A stretch of 64,000 nucleotides of DNA from an uncultured Bacilli bacterium (lineage in GTDB: Bacteria > Bacillota_I > Bacilli_A > RF39 > UBA660), in NCBI GenBank assembly GCA_934096985.1, contig CAKONC010000001.1:248001-312000 (forward strand), in the 5' to 3' direction. This document shows positions 50,283 through 58,264 of the stretch, piece after piece (within the stretch, counting starts at the first letter, position 1; every line of letters begins with the position of its first letter). Under the pieces are notes generated by a model that saw nothing but the letters and a program-made list of their open reading frames with translations, was not told where the DNA came from and made no database searches. The position numbers and the translations under genes are program-made.

Positions 50283-50312
50283 GAATAAAAAACTTTATTT
50301 TTAATCAAAATA
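50283..50312 (+). promoter_or_regulatory. Predicted sigma-G/sigma-F type promoter of sigG
   Basis: GAATA (50283-50287, inside TGAATA), an 18-base spacer, CAAAATA (50306-50312). Compared with the sigma-G consensus GHATR-N18-CATWHTA, the -35 is perfect and the -10 matches 6 of 7. In Bacillus, sigG is first transcribed by sigma-F and then by itself. Confidence 0.6.
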
Positions 50313-50330
50313 TGTGTGAAAGGATGAAAA

Positions 50331-51107
50331 ATGAGTAATTACAAAGTTGATATAACCGGAATAAATACAAGTACTTTAAAATGTCTAACTCATGAAGAAA
50401 ATGTTAAATTATTTAAGATGCTTCAAAATGGAGATTTAAAGGCAAAAGAGTATTTAGTAAATGGTAATTTAAAATTAGTTCTATCTGTATTAAAGGGATT
50501 TAATAAAAAATCAATTAATCAGGATGATTTATTTCAAGTTGGTGTTATCGGATTAATAAAGGCAATCGATAATTTTGATTTATCCTATAATTTAAAACTT
50601 TCTACATATGCAGTTCCATTAATTGCGGGAGAAATAAAAAAATATTTAAGAGATAATACACAAATGCGTGTTGCAAGAAGCATAAAAGATGATGCATATA
50701 AAATATTAAAATTTAAAGAAGAGTATATTAGTGTTCATGGAAAGGAACCACTTTTTAGTGAAATTGCTGAGTCTTTAGGAATAAGTGAATATGATGTTAG
50801 CTTTGCTTTAGATGCATTAAAAGAACCAGTTAGTATATTTGCTCCAATATATAATGATGGGGGAGATACAATTTTTTTAGAAGATCAGTTAGCGGATACA
50901 AAAAGTACAAATTACGATAAAGATATGTTAATATCTATGTATAAAGCTTTAAAGAAAATTAAAGACAGAGAAAAATCTGTTTTAATGGAAAGATATGTTA
51001 TTGGTAAAACCCAAACAGAAATAGCAAATGATTTAAATATTTCTCAAGCCCAAGTATCAAGAATTGAAAAAACTGCTTTAGTAAAAGTAAGGAAACTTAT
51101 TAAATGA
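50331..51107 (+). CDS. sigG: Forespore sporulation sigma factor sigma-G
   Basis: 258 residues, AAAGGATGA site. Late forespore sigma factor. The N-terminus YKVDITGINTSTLKCLTHEE is the sigma-G-specific tag (Bacillus NKVEICGVDTSKLPVL). Region 2 is LVNGNLKLVLSVLKGF, DLFQVGVIGLIKAIDNFDLSY, LKLSTYAVPLIAGEIKKYLRDN; region 3 has FALDALKEPVSIFAPIYNDGGD; region 4 has KTQTEIANDLNISQAQVSRIEK. It overlaps the next gene by ATGA-type coupling. Confidence 0.94.
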   Translation: MSNYKVDITGINTSTLKCLTHEENVKLFKMLQNGDLKAKEYLVNGNLKLVLSVLKGFNKKSINQDDLFQVGVIGLIKAIDNFDLSYNLKLSTYAVPLIAGEIKKYLRDNTQMRVARSIKDDAYKILKFKEEYISVHGKEPLFSEIAESLGISEYDVSFALDALKEPVSIFAPIYNDGGDTIFLEDQLADTKSTNYDKDMLISMYKALKKIKDREKSVLMERYVIGKTQTEIANDLNISQAQVSRIEKTALVKVRKLIK

Positions 51108-51619
51108 TAGCGTTATGTATTCAAATATATTTTGCTAGAATTTTAGATGTTACATTAAATACAATAAGAACATTTTATACGCTAAAAGGAAAATCTACAA
51201 TATCTACGATTATTTCCTTTTTTGAGGTTTTAGTATGGTTTTTAGTGGCAAGAGAGGCATTAAATATAAATTTAAATTCAGTATGGATACCAATAAGTTA
51301 TGCTCTTGGTTATGCTACAGGTAATTTACTTGGTTCTTTTATTTCTAATAATTATATAAAAACAGAAATAAATGTAACTGTTATTACAAAGAAAAATAAC
51401 AATTTAGTAAGTATTTTAAGAGATAATGAATATGAAATATCAATTATTGATTTAAAAAATAGTTTTGATAATGTAAAAAAACAAATGCTTATTATTGAAA
51501 CAAATAAGAAAAATTACAAAAGACTTATTCACATAATAAAATCGTATGATATAAACTCTTGTATCATGGTAAGTGACATAAAGAAAATTGAAAAATATAC
51601 CTTGGAAAAATCATTTTAG
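51104..51619 (+). CDS. UPF0316/DUF5698 membrane protein
   Basis: 171 residues. Three N-terminal transmembrane helices with the family pattern YFARILDVTLNTIRTFYTLKGK, FFEVLVWFLVAREAL and YALGYATGNLLGSFI, then a DUF2179-like cytosolic domain (VTVITKKNNNLVSILRD). Function unknown. It overlaps sigG by 4 bases, so a sporulation link is possible through co-transcription. Confidence 0.88.
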   Translation: MIALCIQIYFARILDVTLNTIRTFYTLKGKSTISTIISFFEVLVWFLVAREALNINLNSVWIPISYALGYATGNLLGSFISNNYIKTEINVTVITKKNNNLVSILRDNEYEISIIDLKNSFDNVKKQMLIIETNKKNYKRLIHIIKSYDINSCIMVSDIKKIEKYTLEKSF

Positions 51620-51656
51620 TGTGTTATCATAATTAATAGAAGATAGGATATTAATT

Positions 51657-53450
51657 ATGAGTAAGTTAGATAAAAAAAGTTTTATTATTGTTATTTCATC
51701 AATATTATTAGTGGTAGCCATTTCAGCAGCATCTTTTGCATTTTTAGGAAGCTTTAAAAAAGTAATAACTAATACAAATGTAAATATTATAGCCCAAAAT
51801 GTTAATAATACATATTTTAATGTAACAAATAATGTCTCATTTGCTTTAGATGTGGATCCTGCATTAATGGGAGAAGATAATAAAAATAATTATGTTACAG
51901 AAAATACTGCAGTACTTGATGTATCAGTAAATCCAGCATTTGATGGAATGAGTGTTAAATGTAGTTATGATATTATTTTTGAATATGATTCATCATCAAA
52001 TGTATATGGAGTAAGTCCAACACCAGTAACTACGGGTGCAGATAAAGAGCTTACCCTTCAGATAAGTGGTCCAAATGGAACAAGTGATTATTTTGAAGAA
52101 AAGAATTTTAATTTAACAAGTAGGAAAAAAACAATAGTAAGTGGAGCAGAGATAATAAATTCAATTTCAGGAATGCCGACAGTTCACAGATGGAAATTTG
52201 TAAATAGATTTTATAATCTAAATTTAGATCAATCAGCATTAGCAAATAAATCTTTTAAAGGAAAATATTATGTAGCAAATGTATCATGTGATAAATCTGA
52301 AGATAAAACAATTTATTCACTCGTAAAAAATAGATATAAAAATAATGATACATATGTAAAACTATATAGTGAGTCAGATGCAAGTACTTATGCAAATCCA
52401 GTATATTATTTTAATGGAGCAGTAACAAATAACAATATGCTTTTTGGAGGCTTTTGCTGGAAGATGGTAAGAACTACAGATACTGGTGGAATAAAAATGA
52501 TATATAACGGAGTGCAAACAAATGGTTCATGCAATAATAGTGGAACATCATCACAACTAGCAAGTACAAAAGCATTTAATAGCATATATAATTCACCAGC
52601 ATATGTAGGATACATGTATAATACAGTTTATCCTACTTCAAGTAAAAGTATGTCATCACAATCAAATATAGTATTTGGAAATAAATTTACGTATGCAACT
52701 GGAACATATACTTTAAGTGATATAAAGACAGTGGCAACATGGTCAAGTGGCTATAATACAATCAATAGTAATCATTATACATGCTTTACAACAGGAACAA
52801 CATGTACATCACTTTATTACGTGTATTATACAAATTCGAGTACCGCACATTATATAACACTCACAAATGGAAAATCAGTAGACGATGCATTAAATGAAAT
52901 GTTATATGCAGATGATGTAAATAAAAATGATAGTTCAATAAAAGCATATATAGATTCATGGTATAAAGACAATATGACAAGTTATACAGATAAACTTGAA
53001 GATACAGTATTTTGTAATGATAGAACAATATATTCAAAAGGTGGATGGAATCCAGTTGGAGGAAGTACCTCAACCAATTTATATTTTAAAAATTATAAAA
53101 CCAATTATAGCTTAGCATGCACAAATGAAACAGATAGATTCAGTATGAGTAATAGTAAAGCAAGACTTAATTATTCTGTTGGGTTATTGTCCGCACCGGA
53201 GGTGTGGCTAGCATATAGAAATGCCAGTTATAATACATACTATTTGAAGACCGGCAATTTGTACTGGCTTGCTTCCCCTTACCACTCAGACCACTCCAGT
53301 GCTGATGGCCGGCTCGTGGGCATCCCGGGTAGCATGAGCTATTATGGCACCTACAATGCGGAGGGCGTGCGCCCAGTAATTTCCTTGAAGCCTGGCACTG
53401 TGTATGCCTCAGGAGATGGTTCATATACAAATCCATTCGTAGTGGAATAA
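51657..53450 (+). CDS. Secreted display protein with a DGR-type variable C-terminal lectin-like domain
   Basis: 597 residues. Signal/membrane segment about 9-30 ending SAASFAFLGSF, then a beta-sandwich N-domain (to about 205) paralogous to the protein at 32205. Residues about 215-597 look like a C-type-lectin or formylglycine-generating-type (DUF6273-like) fold, with FGGFCWKMVRT and the end LYWLASPY...GVRPVISLKPGT. Codons 542-567 are GC-rich, adenine-poor and mostly end in C, unlike the rest of the gene; this is the mark of a diversified region copied from a template. The N-terminal domain probably presents it on the surface. The ribosome-binding site is weak (AGATAGGATATTA). Confidence 0.8.
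   Translation: MSKLDKKSFIIVISSILLVVAISAASFAFLGSFKKVITNTNVNIIAQNVNNTYFNVTNNVSFALDVDPALMGEDNKNNYVTENTAVLDVSVNPAFDGMSVKCSYDIIFEYDSSSNVYGVSPTPVTTGADKELTLQISGPNGTSDYFEEKNFNLTSRKKTIVSGAEIINSISGMPTVHRWKFVNRFYNLNLDQSALANKSFKGKYYVANVSCDKSEDKTIYSLVKNRYKNNDTYVKLYSESDASTYANPVYYFNGAVTNNNMLFGGFCWKMVRTTDTGGIKMIYNGVQTNGSCNNSGTSSQLASTKAFNSIYNSPAYVGYMYNTVYPTSSKSMSSQSNIVFGNKFTYATGTYTLSDIKTVATWSSGYNTINSNHYTCFTTGTTCTSLYYVYYTNSSTAHYITLTNGKSVDDALNEMLYADDVNKNDSSIKAYIDSWYKDNMTSYTDKLEDTVFCNDRTIYSKGGWNPVGGSTSTNLYFKNYKTNYSLACTNETDRFSMSNSKARLNYSVGLLSAPEVWLAYRNASYNTYYLKTGNLYWLASPYHSDHSSADGRLVGIPGSMSYYGTYNAEGVRPVISLKPGTVYASGDGSYTNPFVVE
53180..53420 (+). other. Candidate DGR variable region (VR), core 53280-53399
   Basis: G+C by hand count is 71 of 120 over 53281-53400 against about 30% elsewhere in the gene (18 of 60 at 52681-52740). 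In the 26 codons from 53280, 21 end in C or T and 14 in C, which is what randomised AAC/AAT template codons would give. The end (GVRPVISLKP) is invariant-looking and GC-rich, where the initiation of mutagenic homology lies in known DGRs. No template or reverse transcriptase was found in the window. Confidence 0.65.
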
Positions 53451-53464
53451 TTTTAATTTAATAT

Positions 53465-53508
53465 AAATGTAAAAATTTTTTAAACAACAAGAATTTTTAC
53501 ATTTTTTT
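53465..53508 (+). terminator. Terminator of the DGR target gene
   Basis: AAATGTAAAAATT / AATTTTTACATTT 13-bp stem followed by T-run. Confidence 0.85.
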
Positions 53509-53548
53509 ATTGATTTTTTTATAATATTTACAAATTTATCGTTATTTG

Positions 53549-53577
53549 TGGACAATTCTAATAAATGATGTTAAAAT
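53549..53577 (+). promoter_or_regulatory. Promoter of the rimP-nusA-infB operon
   Basis: TGGACA (53549-53554), a 17-base spacer, TAAAAT (53572-53577) with TG just before it (extended -10). The start site should be near 53584, just before the leader hairpin. Confidence 0.65.
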
Positions 53578-53591
53578 ATTTATGACATTTT

Positions 53592-53616
53592 AAGTGGGCC
53601 TGCAATCCCACTTTTA
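53592..53616 (+). promoter_or_regulatory. Leader hairpin/possible attenuator before rimP
   Basis: AAGTGGG and CCCACTT form a G+C-rich stem with an 8-base loop followed by TTATTATT, starting about 8 bases into the predicted mRNA. A terminator-like stem at this place suggests control of the nusA operon by early termination, as reported for rimP-nusA leaders elsewhere. The regulator is not visible. Confidence 0.55.
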
Positions 53617-53640
53617 TTATTAATTAAGAAGGTGATATAT

Positions 53641-53886
53641 TTGGATTTTAGTAATTTAATGGAAAAAATCAATATTGCAGTTAAGGATCTTGAAATATTT
53701 GCATGTGATATTAAATATAAAAAGAAAGGCAAATATAATTTTTTAGAGGTAACTTTAGATAAAGTTGGTGGCATTGATTTAGATGAAATTGTTAAAGCAA
53801 CTCATATAATTAATGAAGTAGTTGATAAATATTGTGATATTGAAGAAAGCTATATATTAGATATATCAAGTAAAGAAAGAGGTTAG
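53641..53886 (+). CDS. rimP: Ribosome maturation factor RimP, N-terminal domain only
   Basis: 82 residues from TTG 53641 (AAGAAGGTG 6 bases upstream; GTG 53632 lies inside that site). RimP assists 30S maturation. FACDIKYKKKGKYNFLEVTLDK, GGIDLDEIVKATHIINEVVDKY and ESYILDISSKERG match the RimP N-domain, but the chain stops where the family's VSSPGLxRPL would lead into the SH3-like C-domain, giving 82 instead of about 150 residues. No remnant of the C-domain appears in another frame before nusA. Position before nusA supports the identity. Confidence 0.82.
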   Translation: MDFSNLMEKINIAVKDLEIFACDIKYKKKGKYNFLEVTLDKVGGIDLDEIVKATHIINEVVDKYCDIEESYILDISSKERG

Positions 53887-53891
53887 ATAAA

Positions 53892-55004
53892 ATGAATAGT
53901 AATGAATTAATTAAAGCAATTAAGCTTGTAACTAAAGAAAAAAATATTAGTGAAGATGTTATATATGATGGACTTACTTTAGCACTTACTACAGCATATA
54001 AGAAGAATTTTGATTCTAAAACTAATGTAATTGTTAAAATAAATCGTGAAACTGGTGAAATTAAAGTATTTTCTTATTTAGTAGTTGTGCCTGAAATTGA
54101 TGAAGGTTCTGTAACTGTAGATGAAGAAGGAAACGAAGTAAATGTTCCACCAGAGATAAATATTGATGCTCAAATACTTTTAGATGATGCTCAAAAAATT
54201 GATCCAAAAGCAAAAATTGGTGACACAATTGAAAAAGAAGTTACTCCGAAAGACTTTGGCCGCGTTGCCGCTGGGACTGCTAAACAAGTATTAACTCAAA
54301 AAATTAGAGAAGCTGAAAAAGAAAGTATTATTAATGAATTTGCTGATAAAGAAGGTGAAGTAATGGTTGGAATGGTTGCTATGGAAGACCAAAAAAATTA
54401 TTACATTGACCTTGGTAGAACTCGTGGTATGCTTCCTAAAACTGAAATTATACCTGACGAAAAAATTACTATGGGTTCAAATATTAAAGTATATTTAACT
54501 AAAGTTACTTTAGGGGCTAAAGGACCAGTTATTATGCTTTCAAGAAAACATTATGGTTTTGTTAAAAGATTATTTGAACAAGAAATTCCTGAAATTATAA
54601 ATGGAACTATTGAAATATATGCTGTTGTTCGTGAACCTGGTATTAGATGTAAAGTTGCAGTTTATTCTACGAATGAAAGAATTGATCCAATTGGCTCATG
54701 TATTGGAGAAAAAGGCTCAAGAATTGCAGGCATTTTAAAAGAACTTGGTAATGAAAGAATTGACTTAGTTTTATATAATGAAGATCCTGCTGTATTTATT
54801 AAAAATGCAATGACTCCTGCTAAAGATGCAATTGTTAATATTTTAGATGAAAAAGAAAAGAAAGCTTTAGTAATTGTAAATGATGATAATTTATCTCTTG
54901 CAATAGGTAAGAAAGGAAGTAATATAAAACTTGCTTCTCGTCTTACACATTATTATCTTGAAATTAAAACTCTTAGAGAAGTTAACGAAGAAGGAAATAA
55001 ATAA
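53892..55004 (+). CDS. nusA: Transcription termination/antitermination factor NusA
   Basis: 370 residues. N-domain with NSNELIKAIKLVTKEKNISEDV, S1 domain (GMVAMEDQKNYYIDLGRTRGMLPKTE), then KH1 and KH2 (SCIGEKGSRIAGILKELG and LAIGKKGSNIKLASRLT). Binds RNA polymerase and modulates pausing and termination. Normal length for Bacilli (no acidic repeats). Five bases after rimP; its stop TAA shares the A with the ylxR ATG. Confidence 0.95.
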   Translation: MNSNELIKAIKLVTKEKNISEDVIYDGLTLALTTAYKKNFDSKTNVIVKINRETGEIKVFSYLVVVPEIDEGSVTVDEEGNEVNVPPEINIDAQILLDDAQKIDPKAKIGDTIEKEVTPKDFGRVAAGTAKQVLTQKIREAEKESIINEFADKEGEVMVGMVAMEDQKNYYIDLGRTRGMLPKTEIIPDEKITMGSNIKVYLTKVTLGAKGPVIMLSRKHYGFVKRLFEQEIPEIINGTIEIYAVVREPGIRCKVAVYSTNERIDPIGSCIGEKGSRIAGILKELGNERIDLVLYNEDPAVFIKNAMTPAKDAIVNILDEKEKKALVIVNDDNLSLAIGKKGSNIKLASRLTHYYLEIKTLREVNEEGNK

Positions 55005-55267
55005 TGAAAAAAATACCTTTAAGAACATGTGTTGTAACTAAAGAAAAATGTGAAAAGCGTGATCTTTTAAGGGTTGTAAGAACTCCTGAGAAAACTGTTA
55101 TTTATGACAAAACTGGTAAAAGTAACGGCAAAGGAGCATATTTAAAAAAAGATATTAATGTAATAAATAAAGCAAAACAAACTAAAATATTAGATAGAGT
55201 ATTAGAAGTTAAAGTAGATGATACTATTTACGATGAATTAATAAAGGTGGCAAATGAGACCAACTAA
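55004..55267 (+). CDS. ylxR: YlxR family (DUF448) RNA-binding protein
   Basis: 87 residues. IPLRTCVVTKEKCEKRDLLRVVR and KSNGKGAYLKKD match YlxR, where the family has PxRxCxxC and GRGAYVC (the last Cys is Lys here). Suspected RNA binder and regulator. Overlaps nusA by one base and the deaminase by 14. Confidence 0.93.
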   Translation: MKKIPLRTCVVTKEKCEKRDLLRVVRTPEKTVIYDKTGKSNGKGAYLKKDINVINKAKQTKILDRVLEVKVDDTIYDELIKVANETN

Positions 55268-55775
55268 AGAAGAATATTATATGGCAATAGCTGAACTTGC
55301 TTCGACGAGAAGTACATGTCTTTCAAGAAAAGTTGGTGCAGTTGTTGTTAAAGATGATAATCCAATTAGTTTTGGATTTAATGGACCTGCAAGAGGAGTT
55401 ACTCATTGTGAAGATTTAGGTGGATGCCGAAGAAGAGCAATGAGTGATTATGCTTCAGGAAAATATTTAGAATTATGTCCTGCCTCTCATGCTGAGCAAA
55501 ATGCTATTGCTTTTGCAGCAAGACATGGTATATTAACTGTTGGAGCAACAATTTATGTAAATACATTTCCGTGTAAGGATTGTATGAACTCTATTATTAA
55601 TAGTGGAATTAAAAAAGTTGTTTTTAATAGCACATATGATGCAAATTTATCAAAAACAATTGCTAAGAATGCTGATATACAGATTGTTAAGTATGAAGGT
55701 AGAACACTTCAAGAATTATTAATTGAAACAGGCTATATTAAAATGCCTGATGAAGAAAGTGAAAGAAAAAGATAA
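55254..55775 (+). CDS. dCMP deaminase-like zinc enzyme
   Basis: 173 residues. Zinc-dependent cytidine/dCMP deaminase: CHAEQNAIAFAA (His and catalytic Glu), PCKDCMNSIINSGI (two zinc Cys), plus DLGGCRRRAM and GFNGPARG. It converts dCMP to dUMP, which would feed ThyX. It overlaps ylxR and lies where the L7Ae-like ylxQ sits in Bacillus. ComEB-type in length. Confidence 0.88.
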   Translation: MRPTKEEYYMAIAELASTRSTCLSRKVGAVVVKDDNPISFGFNGPARGVTHCEDLGGCRRRAMSDYASGKYLELCPASHAEQNAIAFAARHGILTVGATIYVNTFPCKDCMNSIINSGIKKVVFNSTYDANLSKTIAKNADIQIVKYEGRTLQELLIETGYIKMPDEESERKR

Positions 55776-55797
55776 ATAAAAGAAAGGATGGTTAACC

Positions 55798-57906
55798 ATG
55801 AATATTAAAGATTATGCAAAGGATGTAGGCTTATCAGTTGCGGAAGTACTTAGAAGGTGTAGTGAGTTAGGTATTAAAGCAGATAGTAATAGCGTTTTAT
55901 CAGATGATGATATCATTATGATTGATAACACTATTAATTTAATTAGTACTAATAAAGAAACTACTTATGAAGAAGAAGATCAAATTGATGATGTTGTTGA
56001 AAAAGTACTTCAAAGTGAAAATATTGATAAAACAAATTCACTTAATTTAACTAATAAACAAAAACTTAAAAAGAAAGATAGTAAAGATAATAGTGAATTT
56101 AAAAGTTTAAAAAAGCAAATGTATAAAAATAAGTCTAAACTTATGAGTAATAGTAAGGAAGATAATATTGTTATTTATGAAAATAATATGACAGTTAGTG
56201 ATTTTGCTAATGCTTTAGGTATATCTGCTAACGATATTATTAAAAAACTTATGAGTTTAGGTTTAATGCTATCAATTAATGCACAAATTGATTTTGAAAA
56301 TGCTGAAATCGTAGCTCTTGATTATAATAAAACTTTAAAGAAGAAAGAAAGTCAAGATATAACTGATTTTGATAATTATGAGGTAGTAGATAATCCTGAG
56401 GATTTAAAAGAAAGACCTGCAATTGTAACAATTATGGGTCATGTTGATCATGGTAAAACTACTTTACTTGATTATATAAGAAACAGTAATATTGCCTCTG
56501 GAGAAGCTGGAGGAATAACTCAAGCAATTGGTGCTTATCAGACTGAGAAAGATGGTCATAAAATTACATTTATTGATACTCCAGGTCATGCTGCATTTAC
56601 TCAAATGCGTGCAAGAGGAGCAAGTGTTACTGACATTGTAATTATTATTGTTGGAGCAGATGATGGAGTAATGCCTCAAACAAAAGAAGCAATAGACCAT
56701 GCAAAAAGTGCTGGTGTACCAATCATTGTTGCAGTAAATAAAATAGATAAACCAGATGCAAATATTGAAAGAGTTTATACAGAGATGACAGAAGAAGGAA
56801 TAACACCTGAAAGTTGGGGTGGAGATTATCCATTTATTAATATTTCTGCAAAAACTGGAGAAGGCGTTGATAAACTTCTTGAAACAATACTTGCAATTGC
56901 CGAAGTAAGAGAATTAAAGGCTAATCCATCAAGATATGCTCTTGGAGCTGTTATTGAAGAAAAACTTGATAAAAATGTTGGAGGTATTGCTTCATTCCTA
57001 ATTTTAAATGGTACTCTTCGCTTAGGAGATCCAGTTGTAGTAGGTACTACTTTTGGAAAAATTAGAACAATGAAAAATGATCGTGGAGAAAGCATTGTTG
57101 AAGCAGGACCTTCAACTCCAGTAGAAATTACAGGACTTAATGATACACCTAAGGCTGGAGATAAATTTATGGCTTTTGAAACTATTGAAGAAGCTAAAAA
57201 TGTTGCTATAAAAAGGAAAAATATTGAAAAAGAAAAGAGTAATGTAAAAAGAAATCTTTCTTTAGATGAACTTTTTGATAGCATTAATGCTGGCCAAAAA
57301 GAAATTGCTGTTGTTTTAAAAACTGATGTAAGAGGTAGTGAAGAAGCAGTTAAAAATGCTCTTGAAAATATTAAAGTTGAAGATGTTAAAGTAAAAGTTA
57401 TCCGTAGTGGTATTGGACCAATATCAGAAAGTGATGTGGTTTTAGCAAGTGCAAGTAAAGCTATAGTTATTGGCTTTAATGTTGTTGCGTCTAACGATGC
57501 TAAAGTTATGGCTAAAGAATATGGTATTGAAATAAGACTATATACAATAATTTATAAATTAGTGGAGGATGTTGAAGCAGCATTAACTGGTATGCTTGAT
57601 CCTAAATTCGAAGAAAAAATTATTGGAACTGCTGAAGTAAGACAAATATTTAAATTTTCTAAAGTTGGTAATATTGCGGGTACTTATATAACTGATGGAA
57701 TTGTAAAAAATAATGCTAATGTCAGAGTTATTCGTGATGGTAGAGTTTTAACTGAAACAAAAATTGCCTCAATTCAAAGAGGAAAAGACCAAGCTAAGGA
57801 AGTTAAAAAAGGATTTGAATGTGGTATTACTTTAGAAAAATATGATGACTTTAAAGAAAATGATATTTTCGAAGTATATGTAATGGAGGAAGTAAAACGT
57901 GCCTAG
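55798..57906 (+). CDS. infB: Translation initiation factor IF-2
   Basis: 702 residues. IF-2 brings fMet-tRNA to the 30S subunit. N-terminal IF2N-like segments (NIKDYAKDVGLSVAEVLRR and MTVSDFANALGISANDIIKK) are followed by a short Lys-rich linker, the G-domain (GHVDHGKTTLLDYI; DTPGHAAF; NKIDKPD), and the beta-barrel and C2 domains. GAAAGGATGG site. The last bases overlap rbfA. Confidence 0.96.
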   Translation: MNIKDYAKDVGLSVAEVLRRCSELGIKADSNSVLSDDDIIMIDNTINLISTNKETTYEEEDQIDDVVEKVLQSENIDKTNSLNLTNKQKLKKKDSKDNSEFKSLKKQMYKNKSKLMSNSKEDNIVIYENNMTVSDFANALGISANDIIKKLMSLGLMLSINAQIDFENAEIVALDYNKTLKKKESQDITDFDNYEVVDNPEDLKERPAIVTIMGHVDHGKTTLLDYIRNSNIASGEAGGITQAIGAYQTEKDGHKITFIDTPGHAAFTQMRARGASVTDIVIIIVGADDGVMPQTKEAIDHAKSAGVPIIVAVNKIDKPDANIERVYTEMTEEGITPESWGGDYPFINISAKTGEGVDKLLETILAIAEVRELKANPSRYALGAVIEEKLDKNVGGIASFLILNGTLRLGDPVVVGTTFGKIRTMKNDRGESIVEAGPSTPVEITGLNDTPKAGDKFMAFETIEEAKNVAIKRKNIEKEKSNVKRNLSLDELFDSINAGQKEIAVVLKTDVRGSEEAVKNALENIKVEDVKVKVIRSGIGPISESDVVLASASKAIVIGFNVVASNDAKVMAKEYGIEIRLYTIIYKLVEDVEAALTGMLDPKFEEKIIGTAEVRQIFKFSKVGNIAGTYITDGIVKNNANVRVIRDGRVLTETKIASIQRGKDQAKEVKKGFECGITLEKYDDFKENDIFEVYVMEEVKRA

Positions 57907-58246
57907 TTTAAATGTAAAAAGAGTTGAAAGTGATATTGAAAAATATATTCCAATTATATTACAAAGAGAATGTCATGATGAACTTTTAAAAACTGTTACA
58001 ATTACTGGTTGTAAGCTTGCTAAAGACTTTAGTTTTTGTAAAGTGTATTTTACTTCTTTATCTGACTTAGATAAAAAGCAAATTGAAAAAGAAGTTAACG
58101 AAGCAAGTCCATTTATAAGGGGAAAGCTTGCGTCTTTAATTGAAGCAAGAAATATTCCATTTTTAAAATTTACCTATGATGAATCAATTGAATATGGAAA
58201 TAAAATTGATGATATAATTAAAAAAATTCATAGTAAAGAAAACTAA
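57899..58246 (+). CDS. rbfA: Ribosome-binding factor A
   Basis: 115 residues from GTG 57899 with GGAGGAAG upstream. KH-like fold: RVESDIEKYIPIILQREC, VTITGCKLAKDFSFCKVYFT, ASPFIRGKLASLI and P.LKFTYDESIEYGNKIDDII. Assists 30S maturation. Overlaps infB by 8 bases. Confidence 0.95.
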   Translation: MPSLNVKRVESDIEKYIPIILQRECHDELLKTVTITGCKLAKDFSFCKVYFTSLSDLDKKQIEKEVNEASPFIRGKLASLIEARNIPFLKFTYDESIEYGNKIDDIIKKIHSKEN

Positions 58247-58264
58247 CTTTTTTGTGGGGGTTAT

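Noticed and set aside
53167..53436. 89-residue minus-strand open frame opposite the 3' end of the 51657-53450 gene
   Set aside because: It is open only because the variable region is G+C-rich and low in stop codons on the reverse strand. No ribosome-binding site and no recognisable protein.
51657..53450. Local reverse transcriptase or template repeat for the DGR
   Set aside because: No ORF with a YxDD-type polymerase motif and no second G+C-rich copy of the variable segment was found in the window, so a cis arrangement is not claimed.
56826..57284. 152-residue minus-strand open frame inside infB
   Set aside because: Antisense shadow of the IF-2 G-domain coding sequence; the plus strand is clearly infB, and no ribosome-binding site is seen.
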